Part shown: piece after piece, positions 1 to 7,793 of the stretch
Numbering within the stretch: the stretch's first letter is position 1
Layout of the letters: each line of letters starts with the position of its first letter
The notes under the pieces: generated by a model
The model's database searches: none
Told to the model about the DNA's origin: nothing
The model's input: only the letters and a program-made list of their open reading frames with translations
Origin: Deltaproteobacteria bacterium
Lineage (GTDB): Bacteria > Desulfobacterota > Binatia > HRBIN30 > JACQVA1
DNA: 64,000 nucleotides
Assembly (NCBI GenBank): GCA_016178705.1
Contig: JACOST010000027.1
Coordinates: 30,973 to 94,972 of the forward strand
Direction of reading: 5' to 3'
Made by a program: the position numbers and the translations under genes

Positions 1-36
1 CGTGATGGCTCCGGTCAGTGTCAGTTCGGAGTTCAT
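1..36 (-). CDS. 5' end of a divergent gene (12 codons visible)
   Basis: The minus strand shows a strong ribosome binding site (AGGGAGG) five bases before an ATG whose complement is bases 34-36. The frame stays open to the window edge and reads MNSELTLTGAIT. The gene would be transcribed away from the SDR gene, so the two share a divergent promoter region. Too little is visible to name a product. Confidence 0.5.
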   Translation of the reverse strand, partial: MNSELTLTGAIT

Positions 37-336
37 TGGCCTCCCTAACAACAATTGGCCCGCGAGCCCGGGGGGTGACTGATCACGCGAGCTTCGCGGG
101 TCATCCAATTCACCTTCCGGGCGTCTGTTACTCGATATCGTTTGCGCCGTCCAGTTCTCTCGGCCCAATGTGGGGGCGCGTCGGACCGTAACACCCCGCC
201 AGGCTCGCGGCGGAACAGTGCGGGATGCCCAGAACGACACCCACAAGATTCAAACTGCCCGACTACCTGTCTGTGTGCCTCGTGGCTTGCAGTTCGCCGC
301 GCGGAGTGGTGAAAGCCGTCGCTCAGGAGTGCTCGC
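37..336. other. Intergenic region between divergent genes
   Basis: I see no coding sequence, repeat or RNA motif here. It probably carries the promoters of the leftward partial gene and of the SDR gene; no clear -35/-10 pair could be picked. Confidence 0.4.
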
Positions 337-1116
337 ATGCTACTCGAAGATCGTGTTGCTATCGTCTCTGGTATCGGCCCTGGTATGGGGCGTGACATTT
401 CGCTCGCCTTCGCGCGCGAAGGTGCGCACGTTGTGCTCGCAGCGCGCTCGAAAGACGCGCTCGACTCTGTGGCAGCAGATGTGCGCGCGCTCGGCCGGCG
501 TGCGCTCGGCGTCGCGACCGACATCGCGAAGGCTGACGACTGCAAGCGCTTGGTCGATGCCGCGCATGCTGAGTTCGGTCGCATCGACGTTCTCGTGAAC
601 AACGCGTTCAAGGGCGGCGTCGAGCCGGAAATCGAGAACGTCGGTATGGACCACTGGCGTCAGATCTTCGATGTGAACGTGTTCGGATCGATGCAGCTAT
701 CGCAGCTCGTGATCCCGCACATGAAGGCGCAAGGCGGCGGCTCGATCGTGTTCATCAACTCGATGTCGACGCGGATCATCGAGCCACGCATGGGCGGATA
801 CACGGCGTCAAAGGGCGCGCTCATGGCCGCGGCACAAACGCTCGCCAAGGAAATCGGCAAGTACAAGATTCGCGTGAACTCGGTCGTGCCGGGCTACATC
901 TGGAGCGACAAGCTCGCGGGGTATTTTCGCATGCTGGCCGAGCAGCAGAACACCACGTACGAAGCCGTGCATGCCGACATCTCCAGTCGCTCGGCGTTGC
1001 ATCACATCCCGACGTCCGAAGAAATCGCCGACGCCGTCGTCTTCTTCGCCTCCGATCTCTCGCGGGCGATCACCGGCCAGGCGCTCGATGTTAACGGCGG
1101 CCACTTTTTTCACTAG
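337..1116 (+). CDS. SDR family NAD(P)-dependent oxidoreductase
   Basis: A 259-residue classical short-chain dehydrogenase/reductase, the usual length for the family. The cofactor-binding glycine motif is SGIGPGMG (residues 11-18), the structural NNA motif is at 88-90, and the catalytic residues are Ser142, Tyr155 and Lys159 (YTASK). The C-terminal ITGQALDVNGG is the typical tetramer-forming end. The start is supported by AGGAG seven bases upstream. The substrate cannot be read from sequence; an alcohol or a beta-hydroxyacyl compound is plausible given the acyl-CoA synthetase and alcohol dehydrogenase elsewhere in the window. It appears to be a single gene, followed by a palindromic repeat. 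Confidence 0.93.
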   Translation: MLLEDRVAIVSGIGPGMGRDISLAFAREGAHVVLAARSKDALDSVAADVRALGRRALGVATDIAKADDCKRLVDAAHAEFGRIDVLVNNAFKGGVEPEIENVGMDHWRQIFDVNVFGSMQLSQLVIPHMKAQGGGSIVFINSMSTRIIEPRMGGYTASKGALMAAAQTLAKEIGKYKIRVNSVVPGYIWSDKLAGYFRMLAEQQNTTYEAVHADISSRSALHHIPTSEEIADAVVFFASDLSRAITGQALDVNGGHFFH

Positions 1117-1143
1117 CCGGCGACTGGAACCCCCCACCCAGTG

Positions 1144-1220
1144 CTTCGAGAGCCTCAGCATGAGCGGTACCCCTTCCTTGAATCCATTGCATTGTTCCGC
1201 TCACCCTGAGGCTCTCGAAG
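1144..1220. repeat. Dispersed inverted repeat, CTTCGAGA family, copy 1
   Basis: Outer arms CTTCGAGA and TCTCGAAG enclose inner arms CCTCAGCATGAGCGG and CCGCTCACCCTGAGG around a spacer of about 25 bases. The same four blocks recur at 44982-45086 in the opposite orientation (there the inner left arm reads CCTCAGGGTGAGCGG). It lies just after the SDR stop codon and ends before the next gene's true start. Confidence 0.75.
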
Positions 1221-1260
1221 GGTGCCCTTCGAGTTTCGCAGCAACCCGCTAGGTCGTTCG

Positions 1261-1983
1261 ATGCGATCGCTGCCACCGGTCATTCTGCTCGACCTCGACG
1301 ATACGATCCTGCGCTACTCGGCGGTAGCCGATGAGTGCTGGGAGCACGTGTGCGCGCGCTTCGCCGCGCGTCTCGGCGACGTGAGCAAGGACGACTTGAT
1401 GGCGGCGATCGCGCGCTACGCGAGCTGGTACTGGTCCGATCGGGAGCGCCACCGAACCGGGCGCTTGGATATGCAGCGCGCGCGGCGCGACATCGTCCGT
1501 GCCGCGTTCGCACAGCTTCGCCTCGAAGGCCTGTCGGTCGCCGACGAGCTGGCAGACCGGTTCACGACGCTGCGCGAAGATTGGGTGCGGCCGTTCGACG
1601 GCGCGCGAGAAGCGCTGGCGGCGTTTCGCGATCGTGGGGCGCGCCTCGGCCTGCTCACCAACGGCAGCGCCCAGTTTCAGCGCCGCAAGATCGAGCGCTT
1701 CGATCTCGCCCGCTTCTTCGACGTGATCCTCATCGAGGGTGAGCTGGGATTCGGGAAGCCGGATCACCGCGTGTTTCATCGTGCCCTGACCGCGCTCCAG
1801 GCAACGCCAAGCGAGACATGGATGATCGGTGACAACCTCGAGTGGGACATCGCGCCGGCGCAGCACCTCGGGATTGTCGATGTCTGGGTCGATCACGCGG
1901 GCACGGGCCTGCCACCCGATAGTTCGATCACGCCCACACACACTGTCGCCGCACTGGCGGCTCTCATCGACGCATTCCCGTGA
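1261..1983 (+). CDS. HAD family hydrolase (YjjG-like phosphatase)
   Basis: A 240-residue haloacid-dehalogenase superfamily protein with all four motifs. Motif I is DLDDT (Asp11 nucleophile, Asp13 acid/base), motif II LLTNGS (131-136), motif III Lys166 in FGKPD, and motif IV GDNLEWD with Asp191. A helical cap (about 17-110) sits after motif I, as in the subfamily I phosphatases YjjG and phosphoglycolate phosphatase. I placed the start at ATG 1261 because the family core begins there; the upstream in-frame ATG at 1222 lies next to a dispersed repeat and would add residues unlike the family. Likely a small-molecule phosphatase acting in the cytoplasm; substrate unknown. Confidence 0.88.
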   Translation: MRSLPPVILLDLDDTILRYSAVADECWEHVCARFAARLGDVSKDDLMAAIARYASWYWSDRERHRTGRLDMQRARRDIVRAAFAQLRLEGLSVADELADRFTTLREDWVRPFDGAREALAAFRDRGARLGLLTNGSAQFQRRKIERFDLARFFDVILIEGELGFGKPDHRVFHRALTALQATPSETWMIGDNLEWDIAPAQHLGIVDVWVDHAGTGLPPDSSITPTHTVAALAALIDAFP

Positions 1984-1990
1984 AGGTTGG

Positions 1991-2017
1991 TTGAATTGTC
2001 CGACGATGTCCCATAAT
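1991..2017 (+). promoter_or_regulatory. Possible promoter of the HTH-EIIA/Ehr operon
   Basis: TTGAAT and CATAAT resemble -35 and -10 boxes, but the 15-base spacer is short. They sit about 30 bases upstream of the first gene of the operon, the only sizeable gap before eight kilobases of nearly gapless genes. Weak support. Confidence 0.25.
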
Positions 2018-2045
2018 TGAACCTGGTGGGCATCGATGGGGGCAA

Positions 2046-2759
2046 ATGCAACTGAATGTCCGTGACGTGTCGGATCTCTTCAAGGTTTCGGAGAAGACCG
2101 TCTATCGCTGGATCAATCAAGGGATCTTGCCCGCCTACCGCGTGAACGATCAGTACCGCTTCAACCGTGCCGAGTTGTTGGAGTGGGCGACGTCCCGCAA
2201 GATGAATGTCTCAGCCGAGCTGTTCGATGAGCCGGAGAGCGATGCGACGCCCGTTCCTGGACTCGTCGAAGCACTGCAGGCAGGCGGGATTTTCTACCGC
2301 GTCGGCGGCATCGACAAGGAGTCGGCGCTGCGCGGCCTGGTCGAGCACATGCGGTTGCCCGACGAGGTGGATCGCGAGTTCGTCTGGCGCGTGTTGCTGG
2401 CGCGGGAGCGCCTGCAGTCGACCGGTCTCGGCGAGGGCATCGCCATTCCCCATGTGCGCAACCCGATCGTGTTGCACGTATCCCGCCCGACAATCACGCT
2501 GTGCTTCTTGGAGCGTCCGGTCGAGTTCGAGGCTTTGGACGGCAAGCCTGTTTTCGCGCTGTTCTCATTGGTCTGTCCAACCGTGCGCGCGCATCTGCGC
2601 CTACTGTCGCGCTTGGCCTTTGCGCTCAACGACTCCGGATTCAAAACGGCCGTCCTTCGCCAGGGCTCGCGGGACGAGATCCTTAACGAGGCTCGTCGGG
2701 TCGAGGCGACGGTTTCATCCAGCGCAGCGAACGGCGGCAAGTCTACCAAGCGGGAATAG
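2046..2759 (+). CDS. Excisionase-type HTH fused to PTS EIIA (type-2) domain, probable regulator
   Basis: A 237-residue two-domain protein. Residues 3-52 form a MerR/excisionase-type helix-turn-helix (VSDLFKVSEKTVYRWINQG, then the wing and RAELLEW). Residues 72-215 match the fructose/nitrogen-type PTS EIIA fold, with the phosphorylatable histidine at His136 in GIAIPHVRNP and the later PVFALFSLVCPT strand. No EIIB or EIIC is attached or nearby, so sugar transport is unlikely. A DNA-binding sensor phosphorylated by an HPr-like donor is the natural reading. Its TAG stop is immediately followed by the ATG of the next gene, so it is the first gene of the Ehr operon and a likely controller of it. 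The EIIA domain could instead be an unphosphorylated ligand sensor. Confidence 0.88.
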   Translation: MQLNVRDVSDLFKVSEKTVYRWINQGILPAYRVNDQYRFNRAELLEWATSRKMNVSAELFDEPESDATPVPGLVEALQAGGIFYRVGGIDKESALRGLVEHMRLPDEVDREFVWRVLLARERLQSTGLGEGIAIPHVRNPIVLHVSRPTITLCFLERPVEFEALDGKPVFALFSLVCPTVRAHLRLLSRLAFALNDSGFKTAVLRQGSRDEILNEARRVEATVSSSAANGGKSTKRE

Positions 2760-4736
2760 ATGCTCCTCCTGCTTGGCGCGACAGTTGTCCTAGTCGCCAG
2801 TGGCGCTGTTGCGCTCCTGACCCAGCGGTCGCCGTGGCGATGCAACGTCATCGGCGCGAGTGGTGCTGTCGCCGGATGTCTGCTTGGTTTGCTACCGGCC
2901 TCGCGCGTATTGCTCGGCGCTTCTAGCTCTTCGCTGCGGCTATCCTGGGAAGTTCCCGGTGGGGCGTTCTTCGTCCAGTTGGACGCGCTGTCGGCGTTCT
3001 TTCTCATCCCGATCCTTGGGTTGTCGGCTCTCGCCGCCGTGTACGGCAGTGAGTATCTGTGGGCCTACCAGCAAAAGAAGTGGCTGGGGCCGCCGTGGTT
3101 TTTTTTCAATCTTCTGGTGGCCAGCATGGTGCTGGTTGTCATCGCTCACAACGGAGTGCTCTTTCTGGTGGCTTGGGAGGTGATGGCACTCGCCTCGTTC
3201 TTTCTGGTGACTTTCGACGACGAAGCCGAAGAAGTCCGCGCTGCGGGCTGGACCTATCTGGTCGCGACGCATCAGGGCACCGCCTTCTTGCTCGCCTTCT
3301 TCGTGTTGGCGGGGCGGGCAAGCGGCTCGCTTGATTTTGATCGCTTGAGCGCCACGCCCGCCGAGGCGAGTATTCTGTTTCTTCTAGCGGTAGTCGGCTT
3401 CGGTACCAAGGCGGGCTTCGTGCCGTTCCACGTCTGGCTACCGGAGGCGCATCCGGCTGCGCCGAGTCACGTGTCCGCGGTGATGTCCGGCGTGATGATC
3501 AAGACCGGCATCTACGGCTTGATGCGCATGCTCACGATCCTCGGTCCGCCACCGGTGTGGTGGGGATGGGTGCTCTGCGGGATCGGATTGTCGTCGGGGA
3601 TCTTCGGAGTGCTCTTCGCGCTGGCACAGAACGACCTCAAGCGTCTGCTCGCGTACTCGAGTGTGGAGAACGTCGGCGTCATCGCACTCGGTCTCGGTGT
3701 TGGTGTCTTGGGACTCAGCAGCGGCGATCCGACGCTGACCGTGCTGGGATTCGCCGGCGCTCTTTTGCACGTCGCGAACCACGCCGCCTTCAAAGGGTTG
3801 CTGTTCCTCGGTGCGGGGGCCGTCGCGCATGCGACCGGTACGCGCGAGATCAACCGCCTCGGTGGCCTGCTGAAGCGGATGCCGTGGAGCGGCGCCGCGT
3901 TCTTAACTGGCGCAGTGGCTATCTGCGGTTTGCCACCGCTCAACGGTTTCGTGAGCGAGTGGTTGATCTACCTGGGAGCCTTTCACGGGGCGATCTCACC
4001 GGGTCGGACGCCCGCCCTTCCCGTTCTCGCTGTCATTGGCGGACTGGCGCTGATTGGGGGACTGGCTGCCGCGTGCTTCACCAAGGCGTTTGGGATCGTC
4101 TTCTTGGGCACGGCACGAACTGATCTGCCAGCGCGTGCGCACGAGCCGGGGCTTGCGATGCGAGTGCCGATGATGACGTTGGCGGCAGGCTGCGCGCTGG
4201 GCGGGTGCTTGGCGCCGTGGGTCGTTGGTGCGCTGGCGCCCGTGATCCAGAGCGCGACGGGTTTGTCCGCCGCGAGTGTGCGGGGTCCGCTGGTGGCGGC
4301 TACGACCCCGCTTCAATCCGTCGTAGTGGTCAGCCTCGGGCTGGTCGCCCTAGTCGCGCTGCTCACCGGCGTGCGGCGCTGGCTACTCTCGGATCGCCGC
4401 GTGGATGAAGGTCCGACGTGGGATTGCGGATACGCGCAGCCGTCAGCGCGCATGCAGTACACCGCTTCGTCCTTCGCCCAACCGTTGACGGATCTGTTTG
4501 ATCTGTTGCTGCAGACACAGCGACGCGTTGAGACCCCCGCAGGCCTCTTCCCACGCGACGCGTCGCTGATCACAGAGACGCCCGACGTCTGCACCGAGCG
4601 TCTGTACCAACCTGTCTTCGCGGGCATTGGTCGCGGTCTTTCGTCGCTGCGCTGGCTGCAACACGGGCGAGTGCATCTGTACGTGCTCTATATCGCGCTG
4701 ACCTTATTGGTTCTGCTGATCTGGAAGCTTGGATAG
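2760..4736 (+). CDS. hyfB: HyfB/NuoL-like proton-conducting membrane subunit of an Ehr-type complex
   Basis: A 658-residue, many-helix membrane protein close in size to E. coli HyfB (672). It carries the Mrp-antiporter core of complex I NuoL/M/N subunits: Glu140 in the helix-5 motif AWEVMAL, Lys217 in GFGTKAGF, then WLPEAHPAAPSHVSA and Lys248 in GVMIKTG, and a later helix lysine in AAFKGLLF. These residues form the proton channel in the family. An extra C-terminal stretch (about 545-640, rich in polar residues) before the last helix is typical of HyfB. Its start abuts the regulator's stop and the next gene begins three bases after its own stop. Confidence 0.93.
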   Translation: MLLLLGATVVLVASGAVALLTQRSPWRCNVIGASGAVAGCLLGLLPASRVLLGASSSSLRLSWEVPGGAFFVQLDALSAFFLIPILGLSALAAVYGSEYLWAYQQKKWLGPPWFFFNLLVASMVLVVIAHNGVLFLVAWEVMALASFFLVTFDDEAEEVRAAGWTYLVATHQGTAFLLAFFVLAGRASGSLDFDRLSATPAEASILFLLAVVGFGTKAGFVPFHVWLPEAHPAAPSHVSAVMSGVMIKTGIYGLMRMLTILGPPPVWWGWVLCGIGLSSGIFGVLFALAQNDLKRLLAYSSVENVGVIALGLGVGVLGLSSGDPTLTVLGFAGALLHVANHAAFKGLLFLGAGAVAHATGTREINRLGGLLKRMPWSGAAFLTGAVAICGLPPLNGFVSEWLIYLGAFHGAISPGRTPALPVLAVIGGLALIGGLAAACFTKAFGIVFLGTARTDLPARAHEPGLAMRVPMMTLAAGCALGGCLAPWVVGALAPVIQSATGLSAASVRGPLVAATTPLQSVVVVSLGLVALVALLTGVRRWLLSDRRVDEGPTWDCGYAQPSARMQYTASSFAQPLTDLFDLLLQTQRRVETPAGLFPRDASLITETPDVCTERLYQPVFAGIGRGLSSLRWLQHGRVHLYVLYIALTLLVLLIWKLG

Positions 4737-4739
4737 TCG

Positions 4740-5663
4740 ATGATGATCACGGCGCTGAGCCACTCGTTCCTGCACATGCTCCTGCCGTTGGCCTTGGCGC
4801 CGCTGTTGCTCAGCGTCATCAACCGCACGAAGGCGATCGTCGCCGGGCGCAACGGACAAGTCTTGCTGCAACCGTACTACGACTTGGCGAAGTTGTTGCG
4901 GAAGGGCGCGGTGTACAGCCACACAACGACGTGGGTGTTTCGAGCTGGGCCGGTGGTCGGTCTCGCGGCAGTGATTGTCGCCACTACTCTTGTCCCGTTC
5001 GGTGGAGCATCTGCGGCCGTCTCCTTCGCGGGTGATCTGATCTTGTTCGCCTATCTGTTGGGCTTGCTGCGATTCGTTACTGTCATCGCCGCGCTCGACA
5101 CCGGTTCGAGCTTCGAGGGCATGGGCGCGAGCCGTGAGGTGACTTTCTCTGCCCTAGCTGAGCCGGCGCTGCTCCTTGCGCTTGCCGCAGTGGCCCGACA
5201 GACGGGGAGTCTCTCTCTCACGACGATGTACGCGGGAGTCACCGGTGCGACTTGGACGCATGCTGCTCCGGTGTTCGCTTTGGTGGCGGGCGCGTTGATG
5301 GTGGTGTTTCTGACCGAGAATGCGCGCATGCCGGTAGACGATCCCACCACTCACTTAGAGTTGACGATGATCCACGAGGTGATGGTGCTCGATCATAGCG
5401 GGCCCGACCTGGCGTTCATTGTGTACGGTAGTGCGTTGAAGCTGTGGGTACTCGGAGTGCTGCTGGTCGGCTTGGTGGTGCCTATTCACAGCGGCAACGC
5501 ATGGGCTGACAGCATCGTCGGGTTTGCCGGCTTGCTCGGTCTTGCGGTCGTGACCGGAATCATCGAATCCTCGATGGCTCGTTGGCGACTGACGCGCGTG
5601 CCGCAATTGCTGGTGGGAGCGTGTGTGCTGTCCACGCTTGCGCTGGTCCTCATGCTGAGATGA
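4740..5663 (+). CDS. hyfC: HyfC/NuoH-like membrane subunit of the Ehr complex
   Basis: A 307-residue member of the complex I subunit 1 (NuoH, HycD, HyfC) family, which links the hydrophilic arm to the membrane arm. Diagnostic segments are the N-terminal RNGQVLLQPYYDLAKLL, the central SFEGMGASREVTFSALAEP, and the acidic loop ENARMPVDDPTTHLELTMI followed by HEVMVLDHSG. These conserved Glu, Asp and Arg residues lie at the quinone/proton coupling site in complex I. About eight hydrophobic helices are visible. It follows hyfB after three bases and precedes hyfE by four, so it is cotranscribed with them. Confidence 0.93.
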   Translation: MMITALSHSFLHMLLPLALAPLLLSVINRTKAIVAGRNGQVLLQPYYDLAKLLRKGAVYSHTTTWVFRAGPVVGLAAVIVATTLVPFGGASAAVSFAGDLILFAYLLGLLRFVTVIAALDTGSSFEGMGASREVTFSALAEPALLLALAAVARQTGSLSLTTMYAGVTGATWTHAAPVFALVAGALMVVFLTENARMPVDDPTTHLELTMIHEVMVLDHSGPDLAFIVYGSALKLWVLGVLLVGLVVPIHSGNAWADSIVGFAGLLGLAVVTGIIESSMARWRLTRVPQLLVGACVLSTLALVLMLR

Positions 5664-5667
5664 TCGC

Positions 5668-6321
5668 ATGACCGGTTGGGTTGACACGGCGCTGGTGCTC
5701 CTGACGCTGACGAGTCTGTTGCTGCTCGGTTCGAGCCGACTGACGCGGTGCATTCGCATCGTTGCGTTCCAAGGGGTGGTCCTCGGTGTGCTGACAGTGA
5801 CGGCGCGTCCAACCGAGCTCTCGCTACGCATCCTGATGCTGGCGGCGGCGATCGTCGGCTTGAAGGGTGTGACGTTCCCGTGGCTGTTGTCGCGCGTGCT
5901 GCGTGACGCCGCGGTGCGTCGGGAGGTTGACCCCGTGGTCGGCTACATCGGCTCGCTGCTGCTCGGTACGTTGATGCTGGCGGTTTCCTTCTGGTTGAGC
6001 GCGCGGCTGCCGCTCCCCATGCCCGCGATCTCCGGCTTGCTCGTTCCGGTGGCACTGTTTACGACGCTAGCGGGGCTCTTCCTGATCGTGACGCGGCGCA
6101 CGGCGCTCACGCAGGTACTGGCGTATCTGGTGCTTGAGAACGGCATCTATGTATTCGGTGTCGGCGTGGTGCAGGGGACGCCGATGCTCGTCGAGCTCGG
6201 TGTTCTCCTCGATGTCTTCGTTGTGGTGTTCGTCATGGGCATCGCCATCTTTCACATCAACCGGGAATTCGATCACATCGATACGGACCAACTCACAGCG
6301 CTCAAGGACTGGACGGCATGA
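5668..6321 (+). CDS. hyfE: HyfE-like membrane subunit (NuoK-related)
   Basis: A 217-residue integral membrane protein, the same size as E. coli HyfE. Its C-terminal half (about 120-205) resembles NuoK: TRRTALTQVLAYLVLENGI is the signature with the conserved glutamate, followed by a long hydrophobic helix and the polar tail FHINREFDHIDTDQLTALKDW seen in HyfE proteins. It overlaps the next start by four bases (ATGA), a sign of translational coupling. Role by family: part of the proton-translocating membrane arm. Confidence 0.9.
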   Translation: MTGWVDTALVLLTLTSLLLLGSSRLTRCIRIVAFQGVVLGVLTVTARPTELSLRILMLAAAIVGLKGVTFPWLLSRVLRDAAVRREVDPVVGYIGSLLLGTLMLAVSFWLSARLPLPMPAISGLLVPVALFTTLAGLFLIVTRRTALTQVLAYLVLENGIYVFGVGVVQGTPMLVELGVLLDVFVVVFVMGIAIFHINREFDHIDTDQLTALKDWTA

Positions 6322-7793
6322 TGCTCTTGGCGCTGCTGCTGATTCCAACGCTGGGCGCGGTCGCGGCGTATTTCATCACCCATCACACGGTGCGTCGGAC
6401 GTTGTTGGTGGCAACGGCGGTGGCCCACGCGGCAACCGTCACGGCGACCTGGGTGGCGCCGCCGGCGGCAATCTGGGGCGGTTGGTTGCAGTTGGATGCG
6501 CTCGGAGGCTTGTTCTTGAGCATCACCAGCGGGTTGTTCCTAGCGGCGGCGCTGTACAGCGTTGGTTACCTGGGTCGCGAGAATTCGGAGGCCCGACGAG
6601 ACTTCGAGGAAGGCCTCTTGTTCGCCAATGCGCCTGAAGCCACGTTTACGAGTTGTCTGTTGCTCTTTCTCGCTGCGATGACACTGGTGGCCGTCAGCCA
6701 CCGGTTTGGTTTGCTGTGGGTGGCGATCGAGATGACCACGCTGGCGAGCGCGCCGCTGATCTATTTTCATCGTCATCACCGCTCCCTCGAAGCGACGTGG
6801 AAGTACTTGCTCATCTGCTCCGTCGGCATCGCGCTGGCTTTGCTTGGTAATTTTTTTCTCGCCGTGGCGGCGTCCGATCACGGGGGTCAACCGATCCCGT
6901 TGGTGCTAAGCGAGTTGATCGGACGCGCGAGTGAACTGCACGTTGCGTGGCTCAAGGCAGCGTTCCTGCTCCTGCTCGTGGGTTACGGCACGAAGATGGG
7001 ATTGGCGCCAATGCACACGTGGCTTCCCGATGCCCACAGCGAAGCGCCATCGGTGGTCTCGGCGTTACTGTCCGGAGCGCTGCTGAACTGTGCGTTCCTC
7101 GGTATCTTGCGAGTGCAACAAGTGTGCGTTGCGGCGGGGCAGGGCGCCTTCGGTCAGGACCTGCTCGTCGGCTTCGGCCTGCTCTCCATGGCGGTCGCCG
7201 CAGCCTTCATTGTCGGCCAGTCGGACTACAAGCGCATGCTCGCGTACTCGAGTGTCGAACACATGGGGCTGCTGGCGTTGGGCGTTGGGCTTGGTGGAGT
7301 CGCGACGTTCGGGGCGCTGTTGCACGCCGTCAATCACTCGCTGACCAAAGCCATGCTGTTTCTAGTTGCGGGCAACATCTTGGCCGCCTATCAATCGAAG
7401 TCGACGGCTGATGTTCGCGGTGTGCTGCGCGTGTTGCCGGCATCCGGAGTGTTGTGGGTGATCGGTTTTCTGGCGATCACTGGCACGCCGCCCTTCGGTC
7501 TCTTCGTCAGTGAGTTCACGATCCTGAGGGGTGCCTTCGATCAAGGCCGGAACGCAGTCGCTGTTGCGTACCTGGCGCTCTTAGCGGTTGTCTTTGTGGG
7601 CATGGCGAGCACGGTACTGCGGATGGCGCAGGGTGCGCCGGGCGGCCGCGAGCAAAACCCGCTGCCGGCCCGCGAGCCGGCGTTGGCTATCGTGTCGCCG
7701 GCGATTCTCGCGCTGCTGGTCCTTGTCCTGGGGCTCTACATTCCCCCGCTTGTGCGTCACGCGATCTTGGAAGCCGCTCGCGCACTGGGATGA
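6318..7793 (+). CDS. hyfF: HyfF/NuoN-like proton-conducting membrane subunit
   Basis: A 491-residue multi-helix antiporter-like subunit, close to E. coli HyfF (526). Visible motifs are VAIEMTTLASAPL with the helix-5 glutamate, LVGYGTKMGLAPMHTWLPDAHSEAPS with the channel lysine, and YKRMLAYSSVEHMG. The position that carries a second lysine in HyfB is here Asn (GALLNCAF). It overlaps hyfE upstream and the large subunit downstream, each by ATGA. With HyfB it gives the complex two antiporter-like modules; no HyfD is present. Confidence 0.91.
   Translation: MMLLALLLIPTLGAVAAYFITHHTVRRTLLVATAVAHAATVTATWVAPPAAIWGGWLQLDALGGLFLSITSGLFLAAALYSVGYLGRENSEARRDFEEGLLFANAPEATFTSCLLLFLAAMTLVAVSHRFGLLWVAIEMTTLASAPLIYFHRHHRSLEATWKYLLICSVGIALALLGNFFLAVAASDHGGQPIPLVLSELIGRASELHVAWLKAAFLLLLVGYGTKMGLAPMHTWLPDAHSEAPSVVSALLSGALLNCAFLGILRVQQVCVAAGQGAFGQDLLVGFGLLSMAVAAAFIVGQSDYKRMLAYSSVEHMGLLALGVGLGGVATFGALLHAVNHSLTKAMLFLVAGNILAAYQSKSTADVRGVLRVLPASGVLWVIGFLAITGTPPFGLFVSEFTILRGAFDQGRNAVAVAYLALLAVVFVGMASTVLRMAQGAPGGREQNPLPAREPALAIVSPAILALLVLVLGLYIPPLVRHAILEAARALG

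Noticed and set aside
1222..1260. Upstream ATG as the start of the HAD gene
   Set aside because: It lies directly beside a dispersed repeat and adds 13 residues not typical of the family; the fold begins at ATG 1261.
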